Shown here piece by piece: positions 41,279-49,723 of a stretch of 64,000 nt of DNA. The stretch is taken from positions 2,705,001-2,769,000 of the forward strand of contig NZ_CP162490.1 of the NCBI RefSeq assembly GCF_041245805.1, given 5' to 3'. The position numbers and the translations under genes were made by a program. The notes under the pieces were generated by a model. That model was given only the letters and a program-made list of their open reading frames with translations, made no database searches and was not told where the DNA came from. Source of the DNA: Xanthomonas sp. DAR 34887 (GTDB taxonomy: Bacteria; Pseudomonadota; Gammaproteobacteria; Xanthomonadales; Xanthomonadaceae). Each line of letters begins with the position of its first letter. The stretch's first letter is position 1.

Positions 41279-43525
41279 ATGAATTCGTTCCTGCAACGCT
41301 ACAACGTCGGCCGCCGTCTCGGCGGCGCCTTCGGCCTTCTGATCCTGCTCTCCTGCCTACTGGTTGCGGCAGGCCTTGTGTCCATGTCGCGCGCCCAGAC
41401 AGAACTGGACAAGATCGTAAAGAGCAACGTCGAAAAGACCCGGATCAGCAATAACATGCTCGATTCCAACAACAATATCCTGGTCGCGCTGAGCACCCTG
41501 ACGATGGTCACCAGCGACGAACTCAACCGACAGGCAGAAGCCGATATCCAGAAAAACCGCCAGCGCTATACCGATTTGCGCAAGGCACTGGATGCATTTC
41601 CTCCCACCGCAAAAGGCAAAGTGGTGCGTGCCAAGATCGATGCCGCGCGCACGACAGCACGTGGATTGAACGACCAGGTCATCGCGCTCGCCAAAGTCAA
41701 TCGCAACGCCGAAGCGCAGGCGCTGATGATCGAACGTTCGCGTCCCGCGACCCTGACCTGGAACGGATATATCAAAGAGAATGTGGAGCTGCAGAACCAG
41801 CAGTTGCAAGCGGCCTACGCCGAGGCCACGCACGCGATGGCCAGCGGCCGCACCATGCTGATCGCCGGCGGCGTAATGGTGCTGATCGTTAGCAGCCTGC
41901 TGGCCTGGGCGATCACCCGCAGCCTGACCCAGCCGCTGAACCGCGCCACCCGCGCCGCCGAGGCCATCGCCGACGGCCGCCTGGACAACGATGTGCGCAC
42001 CGATGCGCGCGACGAACCCGGTCGCCTGCTCAACGCGATGGACAAAATGCAGACGCAGTTGCAGCGCTTCTCCCGCGAGACCTCGCAGATGATCGAACTG
42101 CACGCCGATAAGGACATGACCCACCGCATGCCGCTGGATTTCCCCGGGGTCTACGGCGATCTCAGCAAGGGCATCAACACCATGATGTTCGAGCACTTGG
42201 ACGCCATCGTCGATGCGATCGCAGTGCTCAACGAATACGCCAACGGCGACCTGCGCCGCGATGCGCGACGCCTGCCGGGCAGCCGTGCGGTGCTGCACGA
42301 ATCGATGGACGCGGCCAAGGCCAGCCTGCTGGCGATCAACACCGAGATCAAGCGCCTGGCCGCCGCGGCCGCGGCCGGCGACTTCAGTGCGCGCGGCGAT
42401 GCCGAGCATTTCCAGCACGACTTCCAAGCGATGGTGCAAGGCCTCAACGCGATGATGGAAGTCAGCGACCGCAACCTCGGCAAGCTGTCCACACTGCTGC
42501 AGGCCATCGCCGCCGGCGACCTGACCGCGCGCATGCACGGCGAATTCCATGGCGTGTTCGCCAGGATGCGCGACGACGCCAACGCCACTGCCGACCAGCT
42601 GACCGGTATCGTCGGCCGCATCCAGACCGCGGCGGTCAGCATCAACGCAGCCGCCACCGAGATCGCCGCGGGCAACGACGACCTGTCGCGCCGCACCGAG
42701 CAGCAGGCCGCCAGCCTGGAGGAAACCGCCGCCTCGATGGAAGAGCTGACCTCCACCGTGAAGCAGAACGCCGAGCATGCGCGGCAAGCCAATCAGCTTG
42801 CGGCCGGTGCCGCCAGCGTGGCCACCCAGGGCGGCGATGTGGTCGGCCAGGTGGTCACCACGATGAGCGGCATCGAGGCATCGTCGAAGAAGATCGCCGA
42901 CATCATCAGCGTCATCGACGGCATCGCGTTCCAGACCAACATCCTGGCGCTCAACGCCGCGGTGGAAGCGGCGCGTGCCGGCGAACAGGGCCGCGGCTTC
43001 GCCGTGGTCGCCAGCGAGGTGCGCACCCTCGCCCAGCGTTCGGCCAATGCCGCCAAGGAGATCAAGGGCCTGATCGACGACTCGGTGACCCGCGTCAGCG
43101 AAGGTTCGGCCCTGGTCGACCAGGCCGGCAGGACCATGCAGGAAATCGTGTCCTCGGTGAAACGCGTCACCGACATCATGGGCGAGATCTCGGCCGCTTC
43201 GCAGGAACAGTACGCCGGCATCGAACAGGTCAACCAGACCGTGACCCAGATGGACGAGACCACCCAGCAGAACGCGGCGCTGGTGGAAGAAGCCACGGCT
43301 GCGGCGCGCTCGATGGAGGAACAGGCGGGACAGCTCACCGAAGCGGTGGCCGTGTTCAAGCTCGACGAAGTTCCCGCGGCGACGCGTCATCGCTCCACGG
43401 TCAGCGCGCCGCAAGTGGCGGCCGTGGTCAAGGCGCAGGTGGCCGCCGCGACGCGCGCGGTGCGCAATGCACCCAAGCGCGCAGCCGGCGGCGGTGGCGG
43501 CGACGCCAGTTGGCAGGAGTTCTGA
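41279..43525 (+). CDS. Methyl-accepting chemotaxis protein Mcp5 (4HB sensor, five HAMP-like units)
   Basis: Chemoreceptor (748 aa) closely related to Mcp1: MNSFLQRYNVGRRLGGAFGL against MNALLQRYNVGRRLGAAFGI. TM1 is about residues 12-34. The 4HB-type sensor (35-190) has diverged strongly from that of Mcp1 and is less GC-rich than the rest of the gene. TM2 is about 191-212. The HAMP-like ladder and MA domain are nearly identical to Mcp1 (for example LDNDVRTDARDEPGRLLNAM). Unlike Mcp1 it keeps the C-terminal pentapeptide, ending ASWQEF. AGAGGT just upstream serves as ribosome site. Confidence 0.95.
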   Translation: MNSFLQRYNVGRRLGGAFGLLILLSCLLVAAGLVSMSRAQTELDKIVKSNVEKTRISNNMLDSNNNILVALSTLTMVTSDELNRQAEADIQKNRQRYTDLRKALDAFPPTAKGKVVRAKIDAARTTARGLNDQVIALAKVNRNAEAQALMIERSRPATLTWNGYIKENVELQNQQLQAAYAEATHAMASGRTMLIAGGVMVLIVSSLLAWAITRSLTQPLNRATRAAEAIADGRLDNDVRTDARDEPGRLLNAMDKMQTQLQRFSRETSQMIELHADKDMTHRMPLDFPGVYGDLSKGINTMMFEHLDAIVDAIAVLNEYANGDLRRDARRLPGSRAVLHESMDAAKASLLAINTEIKRLAAAAAAGDFSARGDAEHFQHDFQAMVQGLNAMMEVSDRNLGKLSTLLQAIAAGDLTARMHGEFHGVFARMRDDANATADQLTGIVGRIQTAAVSINAAATEIAAGNDDLSRRTEQQAASLEETAASMEELTSTVKQNAEHARQANQLAAGAASVATQGGDVVGQVVTTMSGIEASSKKIADIISVIDGIAFQTNILALNAAVEAARAGEQGRGFAVVASEVRTLAQRSANAAKEIKGLIDDSVTRVSEGSALVDQAGRTMQEIVSSVKRVTDIMGEISAASQEQYAGIEQVNQTVTQMDETTQQNAALVEEATAAARSMEEQAGQLTEAVAVFKLDEVPAATRHRSTVSAPQVAAVVKAQVAAATRAVRNAPKRAAGGGGGDASWQEF

Positions 43526-43533
43526 GTGCTGCG

Positions 43534-43561
43534 GCCGCCATGCCGGCTACGGCATGGCGGC
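43534..43561 (+). terminator. Strong hairpin just after Mcp5
   Basis: A 12-base perfect stem (GCCGCCATGCCG / CGGCATGGCGGC) with a GCTA loop, followed by GATTATCC. Lacks a T tract but is one of the most stable short hairpins here. Confidence 0.55.
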
Positions 43562-43627
43562 GATTATCCAGGCTGCTCAGACAATCGGCCGCAGCTTCAG
43601 CAGTTGCAACGGCCTCGAATGAACGGA

Positions 43628-43656
43628 AAGCCCGAATCGCGGATTCGGGCTTTTTC
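43628..43656 (+). terminator. Rho-independent terminator of Mcp5
   Basis: An 11-base stem (AAGCCCGAATC / GATTCGGGCTT) around a GCG loop, with the T run TTTTTC at its end. It is a classic terminator. Confidence 0.9.
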
Positions 43657-43783
43657 ATTTCCGCACCCGGGATAGGTGCCGCGGCTACGGTCCCGAACAA
43701 CTCAGCACCTCGTCGTAGATCGAACGTCAGGCGCACCTGAGCCCAACTCGCCGCCCAGCATCGTGTGTGGCTTATTTTGCCAG

Positions 43784-43804
43784 GCATGGGAATCATTCTC
43801 ATGC
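43784..43804. promoter_or_regulatory. Fur-box-like palindrome in the Mcp5-Mcp6 gap
   Basis: A 21-base imperfect palindrome with arms GCATGGGAAT and ATTCTCATGC about a central C. The inner part (read on the minus strand as TGAGAATGATTCCCA) resembles the 7-1-7 Fur box TGATAATGATTATCA with three differences. It is AT-richer than its surroundings. It is 76 bases before the sigma-28 promoter of Mcp6. No divergent gene is present, so the target is unclear. Remaining bases of this 611-base gap, other than the listed hairpins and promoter, show nothing I can name. Confidence 0.4.
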
Positions 43805-43879
43805 ACGACAAAGTTGGTCGAACGCCCACATGCTTTTCGGGATGCGCACCCCTAACTCAACATTTTTCGGCTCCTAACC

Positions 43880-43906
43880 TAAAGTCCACCCGGTCGGTGC
43901 CGCTAA
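43880..43906 (+). promoter_or_regulatory. Sigma-28 promoter of Mcp6
   Basis: TAAAGTCC-N11-GCCGCTAA, a strong match in both halves. The leader to the ATG at 44137 is about 220 bases and includes a Pro-rich-looking but unsupported short reading frame. Confidence 0.82.
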
Positions 43907-44136
43907 AAGTCTCACTATGAGAATTTGTCTACAAAATACTACTAAGGTTTTTGTTCCGACCTAGATGGAGCCGCCGTTGTCGAGGCTGCGGCGGCCCCCA
44001 AGTGAGCGGCTCCCATGGCTTCTCCCTGCATGTGCGTCACGTCTGCTGAGCTCCGGCGCCACGCAGACCGCTCTCTCCCGCCGGGTAAGCGTTTCCACAA
44101 TTCGATCACTTCGTTCACCTGACCCGGTAGAGTCCC

Positions 44137-46380
44137 ATGACATTCAAAAATCCGTCCATCTCCACCCAGCTCGCCATTGGCTTCGGCGCCGTGGTGCTGG
44201 TCATGCTCGTCGTCGGCGGCATCAGTCTGAGCAGCCAGTCCAAATTGAACAGCGCGATGGGGATCAACGAGCACACGTTCCAGGTGCTGGCGACCGGTCA
44301 GGAGATGCAGGAGAACGCGCTGAATATCGAGACCGGCACGCGCGGCTACCTGCTGTCCGGCGACAAGCAACACCTGCAGCCATTCGAGAAGGGCCAGGCT
44401 GCGTTCGCAAAGGGCTATGCCGACGCCAGGCAGCTGACCGTGGACAATCCGGTGCAACAGGCGCGCCTGGCCGACGTGGACAAGGCCTACCAGCAACTGT
44501 TGGCCGTGGAGAAGGACACCATCGGCATACGCGAAGGGGCCGATGGCGCCGAACAGTCTCTGGCTGTGTTCCGTGAGGGACGCGACCGCGCCGCCATGGG
44601 CAAGATCCGTCAGCTGCTGGGCGATTTCGCCAACGAAGAGAATAGCCTACTGGCCAAGCGCAGCGCCGAGCTGGAAGCGGTACGCGCCCGTGGCAAGTGG
44701 TCGGTGCTGATCGGCAGCCTGATCGCGGTGCTGGTCGCTGTGGGCATGGGCCTGCTGATCCGCCGCCAGTTGGTCAAGCGGATGGGGCAAGCCATCTCGG
44801 TCGCCGACGCCATCGCCTCGGGCAATCTCGACAACGCCATCGACACCCGGTCGCGCGACGAAACCGGCCGCCTGCTGATCAGCATGGACAAGATGCAGAC
44901 CCAGTTGCAGGCGGTGCTGGCCGCGCAGGTCGAAATGGCTCGGCGCCATGACGCCGGCCAGATCAGCTACCGCATGGATGCCAAGGCGTTCCCGGGACAG
45001 TATGGCCGCATGGTGCACGACAGCAACGAACTGGCCGGTTCGCACATCGCGGTGAAGCTGCGCCTGGCGCAGATCATGGGCCGCTATGCGATCGGCGACC
45101 TCAGCGAGAACATGGACCGCCTGCCCGGCGAGAAGGCCGTGCTGACCGAGACGATGGACACGGTCAAGCACAACCTGACCGCGATGAACCGCGAGATCAG
45201 CCAGCTCGCCTCCGCCGCCGCGGCCGGCGACTTCAGCGTGCGCGGCGACGCCGAGAGCTTCCAGTACGACTTCCGCGCCATGGTCGACAATCTCAACCGG
45301 CTGATGGCCACCGCCGACGGCAACCTGAAGTCCCTGTCCGCGCTGCTCCAGGCCATCGCCGCCGGCGACCTGACCGCACGCATGCACGGCGAGTTCCAGG
45401 GCGTGTTCGCGACCATGCGCGACGACGCCAACGCCACCGCCGAGCAGCTGACCGCCATCGTCGGCCGCATCCAAGCCGCCGCGGTCAGCATCAATAGCGC
45501 CTCCAGCGAGATCGCCACCGGCAACGACGACCTGTCGCGCCGCACCGAGCAGCAGGCCGCCAGCCTGGAGGAAACCGCCGCCTCGATGGAGGAACTGACC
45601 TCCACGGTGAAGCAGAACGCCGAGCATGCGCGCCAGGCCAACCAGCTCGCGGTCGGCGCGGCCTCGGTCGCCTCGCAGGGCGGCGACGTGGTCGGCCAAG
45701 TGGTGACCACCATGAGCGGCATCGAGACCTCCTCGAAGAAGATCGCCGACATCATCAGTGTCATCGACGGCATTGCCTTCCAGACCAACATCCTCGCCTT
45801 GAACGCTGCGGTGGAAGCGGCGCGTGCCGGCGAACAGGGTCGTGGTTTCGCCGTCGTCGCCAGCGAGGTGCGCACCCTCGCCCAGCGTTCGGCCAATGCC
45901 GCCAAGGAGATCAAGAGCCTGATCGACGACTCGGTCAGCCAGGTGTCCAACGGTTCGGCGCTGGTGCGCCAGGCCGGCCAGACCATGACCGAGATCGTGT
46001 CCTCGGTGCAGCGCGTCACCGACATCATGGGCGAAATCTCGGCCGCCTCGCAGGAGCAGTACGCCGGCATCGAGCAGGTCAACCAGACCGTGACCCAGAT
46101 GGACGAAGCGACGCAGCAGAATGCTGCGCTGGTCGAAGAAGCCACGGCAGCGGCACGCGCGATGGAAGAGCAGGCACGCGAGCTCACCGAAACCATCGCG
46201 GTATTCAAGATCGACGACGCTCCGGCGCCGGTGGCCGCGAGCCGGCGCCAGGCGATCAGCGCACCGGCCACGACCACGGTGGTCAAGGCACCGGTGGCGA
46301 CGACGACGCGTGCCGTGCGCAGCGCGCCCAAGCGAGTGGCGAGCGGTGGTGGCAGCGATACCAGTTGGCACGAGTTCTAA
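44137..46380 (+). CDS. Methyl-accepting chemotaxis protein Mcp6 (CHASE3 sensor, five HAMP-like units)
   Basis: Chemoreceptor (747 aa) paralogous to Mcp2. TM1 is about residues 9-30. The CHASE3 periplasmic domain (31-186) has ETGTRGYLLSGDKQHLQPF, the diagnostic motif. TM2 is about 187-210. The five-unit HAMP-like ladder (IASGNLDNAI, DAGQISYRMDAKAFPGQYG, AIGDLSENMDRLPGEKAVL and so on) is followed by MA (about 460-700). It ends TSWHEF. The sensor differs from Mcp2 at many positions while the membrane and signalling parts stay close. The tail before the pentapeptide (VRSAPKRVASGGGSD) matches that of Mcp5, not Mcp2, so the gene looks mosaic. Confidence 0.95.
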   Translation: MTFKNPSISTQLAIGFGAVVLVMLVVGGISLSSQSKLNSAMGINEHTFQVLATGQEMQENALNIETGTRGYLLSGDKQHLQPFEKGQAAFAKGYADARQLTVDNPVQQARLADVDKAYQQLLAVEKDTIGIREGADGAEQSLAVFREGRDRAAMGKIRQLLGDFANEENSLLAKRSAELEAVRARGKWSVLIGSLIAVLVAVGMGLLIRRQLVKRMGQAISVADAIASGNLDNAIDTRSRDETGRLLISMDKMQTQLQAVLAAQVEMARRHDAGQISYRMDAKAFPGQYGRMVHDSNELAGSHIAVKLRLAQIMGRYAIGDLSENMDRLPGEKAVLTETMDTVKHNLTAMNREISQLASAAAAGDFSVRGDAESFQYDFRAMVDNLNRLMATADGNLKSLSALLQAIAAGDLTARMHGEFQGVFATMRDDANATAEQLTAIVGRIQAAAVSINSASSEIATGNDDLSRRTEQQAASLEETAASMEELTSTVKQNAEHARQANQLAVGAASVASQGGDVVGQVVTTMSGIETSSKKIADIISVIDGIAFQTNILALNAAVEAARAGEQGRGFAVVASEVRTLAQRSANAAKEIKSLIDDSVSQVSNGSALVRQAGQTMTEIVSSVQRVTDIMGEISAASQEQYAGIEQVNQTVTQMDEATQQNAALVEEATAAARAMEEQARELTETIAVFKIDDAPAPVAASRRQAISAPATTTVVKAPVATTTRAVRSAPKRVASGGGSDTSWHEF

Positions 46381-46665
46381 GTCGCACTGCCCTCGCCATG
46401 TCGCGTCCGGCATTGCGAGGGCGCTTACGAAAAGCGGACGGCCCTGGCCGCCCGCGTGACCTGGATTTGAAACACCTAGTTTTTGCGACCGGCGCAAGCT
46501 GCGCCGATCGCGCGACGCATCGCCGTGGCAACGGCGCCATTCTGGAGCGCAAAGCTTCGACGCTCAGCACGTTGGTCCTGAGCAATACGGCAAATCCGCT
46601 GCAATCCAATCGTCACGGCGATGCGACAAAGGTAATCGCCGCCTGACCCGTGCGTGGGTATCGCT
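46381..46665. other. Gap after Mcp6
   Basis: Contains an 8-base inverted repeat (GCCCTCGC / GCGAGGGC) at 46389-46422 with an 18-base loop and no T tract. The rest has no gene, RNA motif or strong hairpin I can support. After the promoter at 46666 the leader to Mcp7 is about 180 bases. Confidence 0.45.
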
Positions 46666-46692
46666 TCAACAATCTGATCGGCTTGCCGTTAA
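46666..46692 (+). promoter_or_regulatory. Sigma-28 promoter of Mcp7
   Basis: TCAACAAT-N11-GCCGTTAA, correct spacer, 7 of 8 in the -10. Confidence 0.72.
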
Positions 46693-46871
46693 ACCATTCA
46701 CTTCCGAACGCTCCCACAGACAGCCATCGCCATGACGTCTCTCGAATCGCGCTGCGCCCAGTCTGTACCGCTGCCCTTGGCGGCCGTGTTGCAACGGCCG
46801 GCCGCGAACGCCAGACCATTGCAGTCGCGGACGCCTGATCTGTCACCCCCGATGACGCTCAGAGACTTTCC

Positions 46872-49439
46872 ATGACGCTGTTCAACCAGGCCGCCGCCAG
46901 CCATCCCCTGCCCCCTTCCTCACTGCACCGACCGCTGCGCGTTTGGCATGACCTTGCCATCGCCAGGAAGCTCAGCATCATCGGCATCCTTGTTCTGCTC
47001 GGATTGGCGATCCCGGTCCTGCTCTACAGCGACAAACTCAACGAAAGCGTCGCCATCAGCCGCAACGAACTGCGCAGCTATGCGCCGCTGCGCGAGATGC
47101 TCTCGCTGCTGGGGGCGCTGCAGGCCGAACGCGTCGAAACCGGCGCCGGCGCCGCCGAGGCGGCACGCGCCGCCGGCCGGTCCTTGGCCGATTTGCAGCA
47201 GACCGTTCCGGCGTTGCCCGGCTTCGAACGCAGCGACAAGGCCTTGGCAAGCTTGCACCAGGCGCTGGCGAACGGACGCGGGGACAGCGCCGCGGTCGCC
47301 GAACAGGCCGCCGCCGCGCTGGATGCGCTGCGCGACGACAGCCAACTGGTCTATACCCCGTATGTGGAGAGCTACCACCTGGTGGTGGCCAGCCTGATCT
47401 ACGGTCCGGATACCAGCGAAGCGCTGACCCGCCTGGATGCGGCAGCGGATCCGTCGCAGGCCGGCGCGGATGCGCCCGTGCTGCGCGAACAGATCGCGCA
47501 GATCGCGCGCGACCATGCCCGGCTGCGCAACGAACTGGAAAAGGCGGTGAGCCTGCTCGAGCAACCCGATCCTGCGCTGGCCGCGGCCGTCGCGACCGAA
47601 TCGGGCCGCGCCGACGCTGCCTTGCAACAACTCTCCGCCGCCCTGGACAGCCGCGCACCCGACGCCGACCGCCGCTGGAACGGCGCGCTCGACACCTGTG
47701 GCCATGCGCTGCAGGCGCTGAGCGCGACCTCGCTGCAAGCCCTGCAGCGGCAGTCGGCACGGCATCTGGACGAGGCGCGCAGCGCGATGTGGTGGACGAT
47801 CGCCGGGCTGAGCGTGCTGACCCTGCTCATCGTCGCCTTGTGCGCGCATACGTTGTCGGCACTGACCCGCAATGTCCGCAACGCCGCCAGCGTCGCCGCG
47901 CAGATCGCGCAGGGCCGCCTGGACACCGCGATCGCGGTCAGCAGCCGCGACGAAAGCGGCCAGTTGCTCGCAAACATGCAGCAGATGCAGCAGCAGCTGC
48001 AACGCGTGCTGGCCGCGCAGGTCGAGATGGCGCAGCGCCACGACGCCGGCCAGATCAGCTATCGCATGGACGAAAGCGTTTTCCCCGGCGACTACGGACG
48101 CATGGTCCGCGACAGCAATGCCCTGGCCGCGGCGCATATCGCGGTCACGCAACGCCTGGCGCAGATCATGGGCCGTTACGCGATCGGCGACCTCAGCGAG
48201 GACATGGACCGCCTGCCCGGCGAGAAAGCCGCGCTGACCGCGACCATGGACACGGTCAAGCAGAACCTGGCCGCGATGAATCGCGAGATCAACCAGCTCG
48301 CCTCCGCTGCTGCGGCCGGCGACTTCAGCGTGCGCGGCGATGCGCAGCGCTTCCAGTACGACTTCCGCGCCATGGTCGACAGCCTCAACCAGTTGATGGC
48401 CACTGCCGACGGCAACCTGGACGCCTTGTCCACCCTGCTGCAGGCGATCGCCGCTGGTGATCTGACCGTGCGCATGCGCGGCGAGTTCAACGGCGTCTTC
48501 GCCGGGATGCGCGACGACGCCAATGCCACCGCCGAACAGTTGGCCGGCATCGTCGGCCATATCCACAGCGCCGCGATCAGCATCAATGCCGCGGCCAGCG
48601 AGATCGCCACCGGCAACGACGACCTGTCGCGCCGCACCGAGCAGCAGGCCGCCAGCCTGGAAGAGACTGCCGCCTCGATGGAGGAGCTGACCTCCACCGT
48701 GAAGCAGAATGCCGAACATGCACGCCAGGCCAACCAGCTTGCGGTCGGTGCGGCCGCGGTCGCGGCGCAAGGCGGCGACGTGGTCGGCCAGGTGGTCACC
48801 ACGATGAGCGGCATCGAGGCATCGTCGAAGAAGATCGCCGACATCATCGGCGTCATCGACAGCATCGCGTTCCAGACCAACATCCTGGCCTTGAATGCGG
48901 CGGTGGAAGCGGCGCGCGCCGGCGAACAAGGCCGCGGCTTCGCCGTGGTCGCCAGCGAAGTGCGCACCCTCGCCCAGCGCTCGGCCGGCGCGGCCAAGGA
49001 GATCAAGCGCCTGATCGACGAGTCGGTCGGCCAGGTGGCCAACGGCTCGGCGCTGGTGCGCCAGGCGGGCCAGACCATGGCCGAGATCGTGTCCTCGGTG
49101 CAGCGGGTCACCGACATCATGAGCGAGATCTCCGCCGCCTCGCAGGAGCAGTACGCCGGCATCGAACAGGTCAACCAGACCGTGACCCAGATGGACGAGA
49201 GCACTCAGCAGAACGCCGCCTTGGTGGAAGAAGCCAGCGCCGCGGCACGCGCGATGGAAGAACAGGCCGGGCAGCTAGCCGACGCGGTCGCAGCGTTCAA
49301 GCTGTCCGACACCGCAGCGATGTCTACGCTCCGCGTGCATCCCGCGCCGCCTCGCCCTGCATTCAAGCAGGCCGCCTTGTCCGCGGTGCGCTGCGCACCG
49401 ATCGCCGTCGCCACGGGCACCAAGTTGCGCGGGTTCTGA
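46872..49439 (+). CDS. Methyl-accepting chemotaxis protein Mcp7 (long helical sensor)
   Basis: Chemoreceptor (855 aa). A 32-residue cytoplasmic leader precedes TM1 (about 33-52). The periplasmic region is unusually long and wholly helical (about 53-303, Ala/Leu/Arg-rich, with LSLLGALQAERVETG near the start and TPYVESYHLVVASL in the middle). Its size matches two stacked helical bundles; I do not recognise a named family with confidence. TM2 is about 304-327. The HAMP-like ladder is almost the same as in Mcp2 and Mcp3. The MA domain is about 570-815. The C-terminus is TKLRGF: the pentapeptide position holds KLRGF, with Leu (TTG) where Trp (TGG) is expected, so CheR tethering is probably lost. 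Confidence 0.94.
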   Translation: MTLFNQAAASHPLPPSSLHRPLRVWHDLAIARKLSIIGILVLLGLAIPVLLYSDKLNESVAISRNELRSYAPLREMLSLLGALQAERVETGAGAAEAARAAGRSLADLQQTVPALPGFERSDKALASLHQALANGRGDSAAVAEQAAAALDALRDDSQLVYTPYVESYHLVVASLIYGPDTSEALTRLDAAADPSQAGADAPVLREQIAQIARDHARLRNELEKAVSLLEQPDPALAAAVATESGRADAALQQLSAALDSRAPDADRRWNGALDTCGHALQALSATSLQALQRQSARHLDEARSAMWWTIAGLSVLTLLIVALCAHTLSALTRNVRNAASVAAQIAQGRLDTAIAVSSRDESGQLLANMQQMQQQLQRVLAAQVEMAQRHDAGQISYRMDESVFPGDYGRMVRDSNALAAAHIAVTQRLAQIMGRYAIGDLSEDMDRLPGEKAALTATMDTVKQNLAAMNREINQLASAAAAGDFSVRGDAQRFQYDFRAMVDSLNQLMATADGNLDALSTLLQAIAAGDLTVRMRGEFNGVFAGMRDDANATAEQLAGIVGHIHSAAISINAAASEIATGNDDLSRRTEQQAASLEETAASMEELTSTVKQNAEHARQANQLAVGAAAVAAQGGDVVGQVVTTMSGIEASSKKIADIIGVIDSIAFQTNILALNAAVEAARAGEQGRGFAVVASEVRTLAQRSAGAAKEIKRLIDESVGQVANGSALVRQAGQTMAEIVSSVQRVTDIMSEISAASQEQYAGIEQVNQTVTQMDESTQQNAALVEEASAAARAMEEQAGQLADAVAAFKLSDTAAMSTLRVHPAPPRPAFKQAALSAVRCAPIAVATGTKLRGF

Positions 49440-49641
49440 TCTGGCCTAGCGCGGCCGCCACGCACCGGTGCCCGCGCGCCAGAACGCGGATACGCTTGCG
49501 CTCCGTCTGCATACGCACGCCGGAGCGTTTGTCGCATTCCGACTGGCCTGCCCGCTTTGAAAATGTCTCGACCCTGTCCCACAACTGTCTCGAGGCAGGT
49601 CGAAACGCCGGAAATTAGAGTTGCAACCAGCCGGTATCCGG

Positions 49642-49668
49642 TCAACTTTTCGTCATCGCCGCCGATAG
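49642..49668 (+). promoter_or_regulatory. Sigma-28 promoter of Mcp8
   Basis: TCAACTTT-N11-GCCGATAG, one of the best matches in the window, 55 bases before the Mcp8 ATG. Confidence 0.85.
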
Positions 49669-49723
49669 GACCTTCACGCGCCGCTCACACGGGCGCTCCT
49701 GTCCCGTCCGCATAGGCGTTCCC

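Noticed and set aside
43428..43829. Minus-strand gene in the Mcp5-Mcp6 gap that could be served by the Fur-like box
   Set aside because: The frame runs through a clear + strand terminator and into the mcp5 end, and shows no ribosome site or domain.
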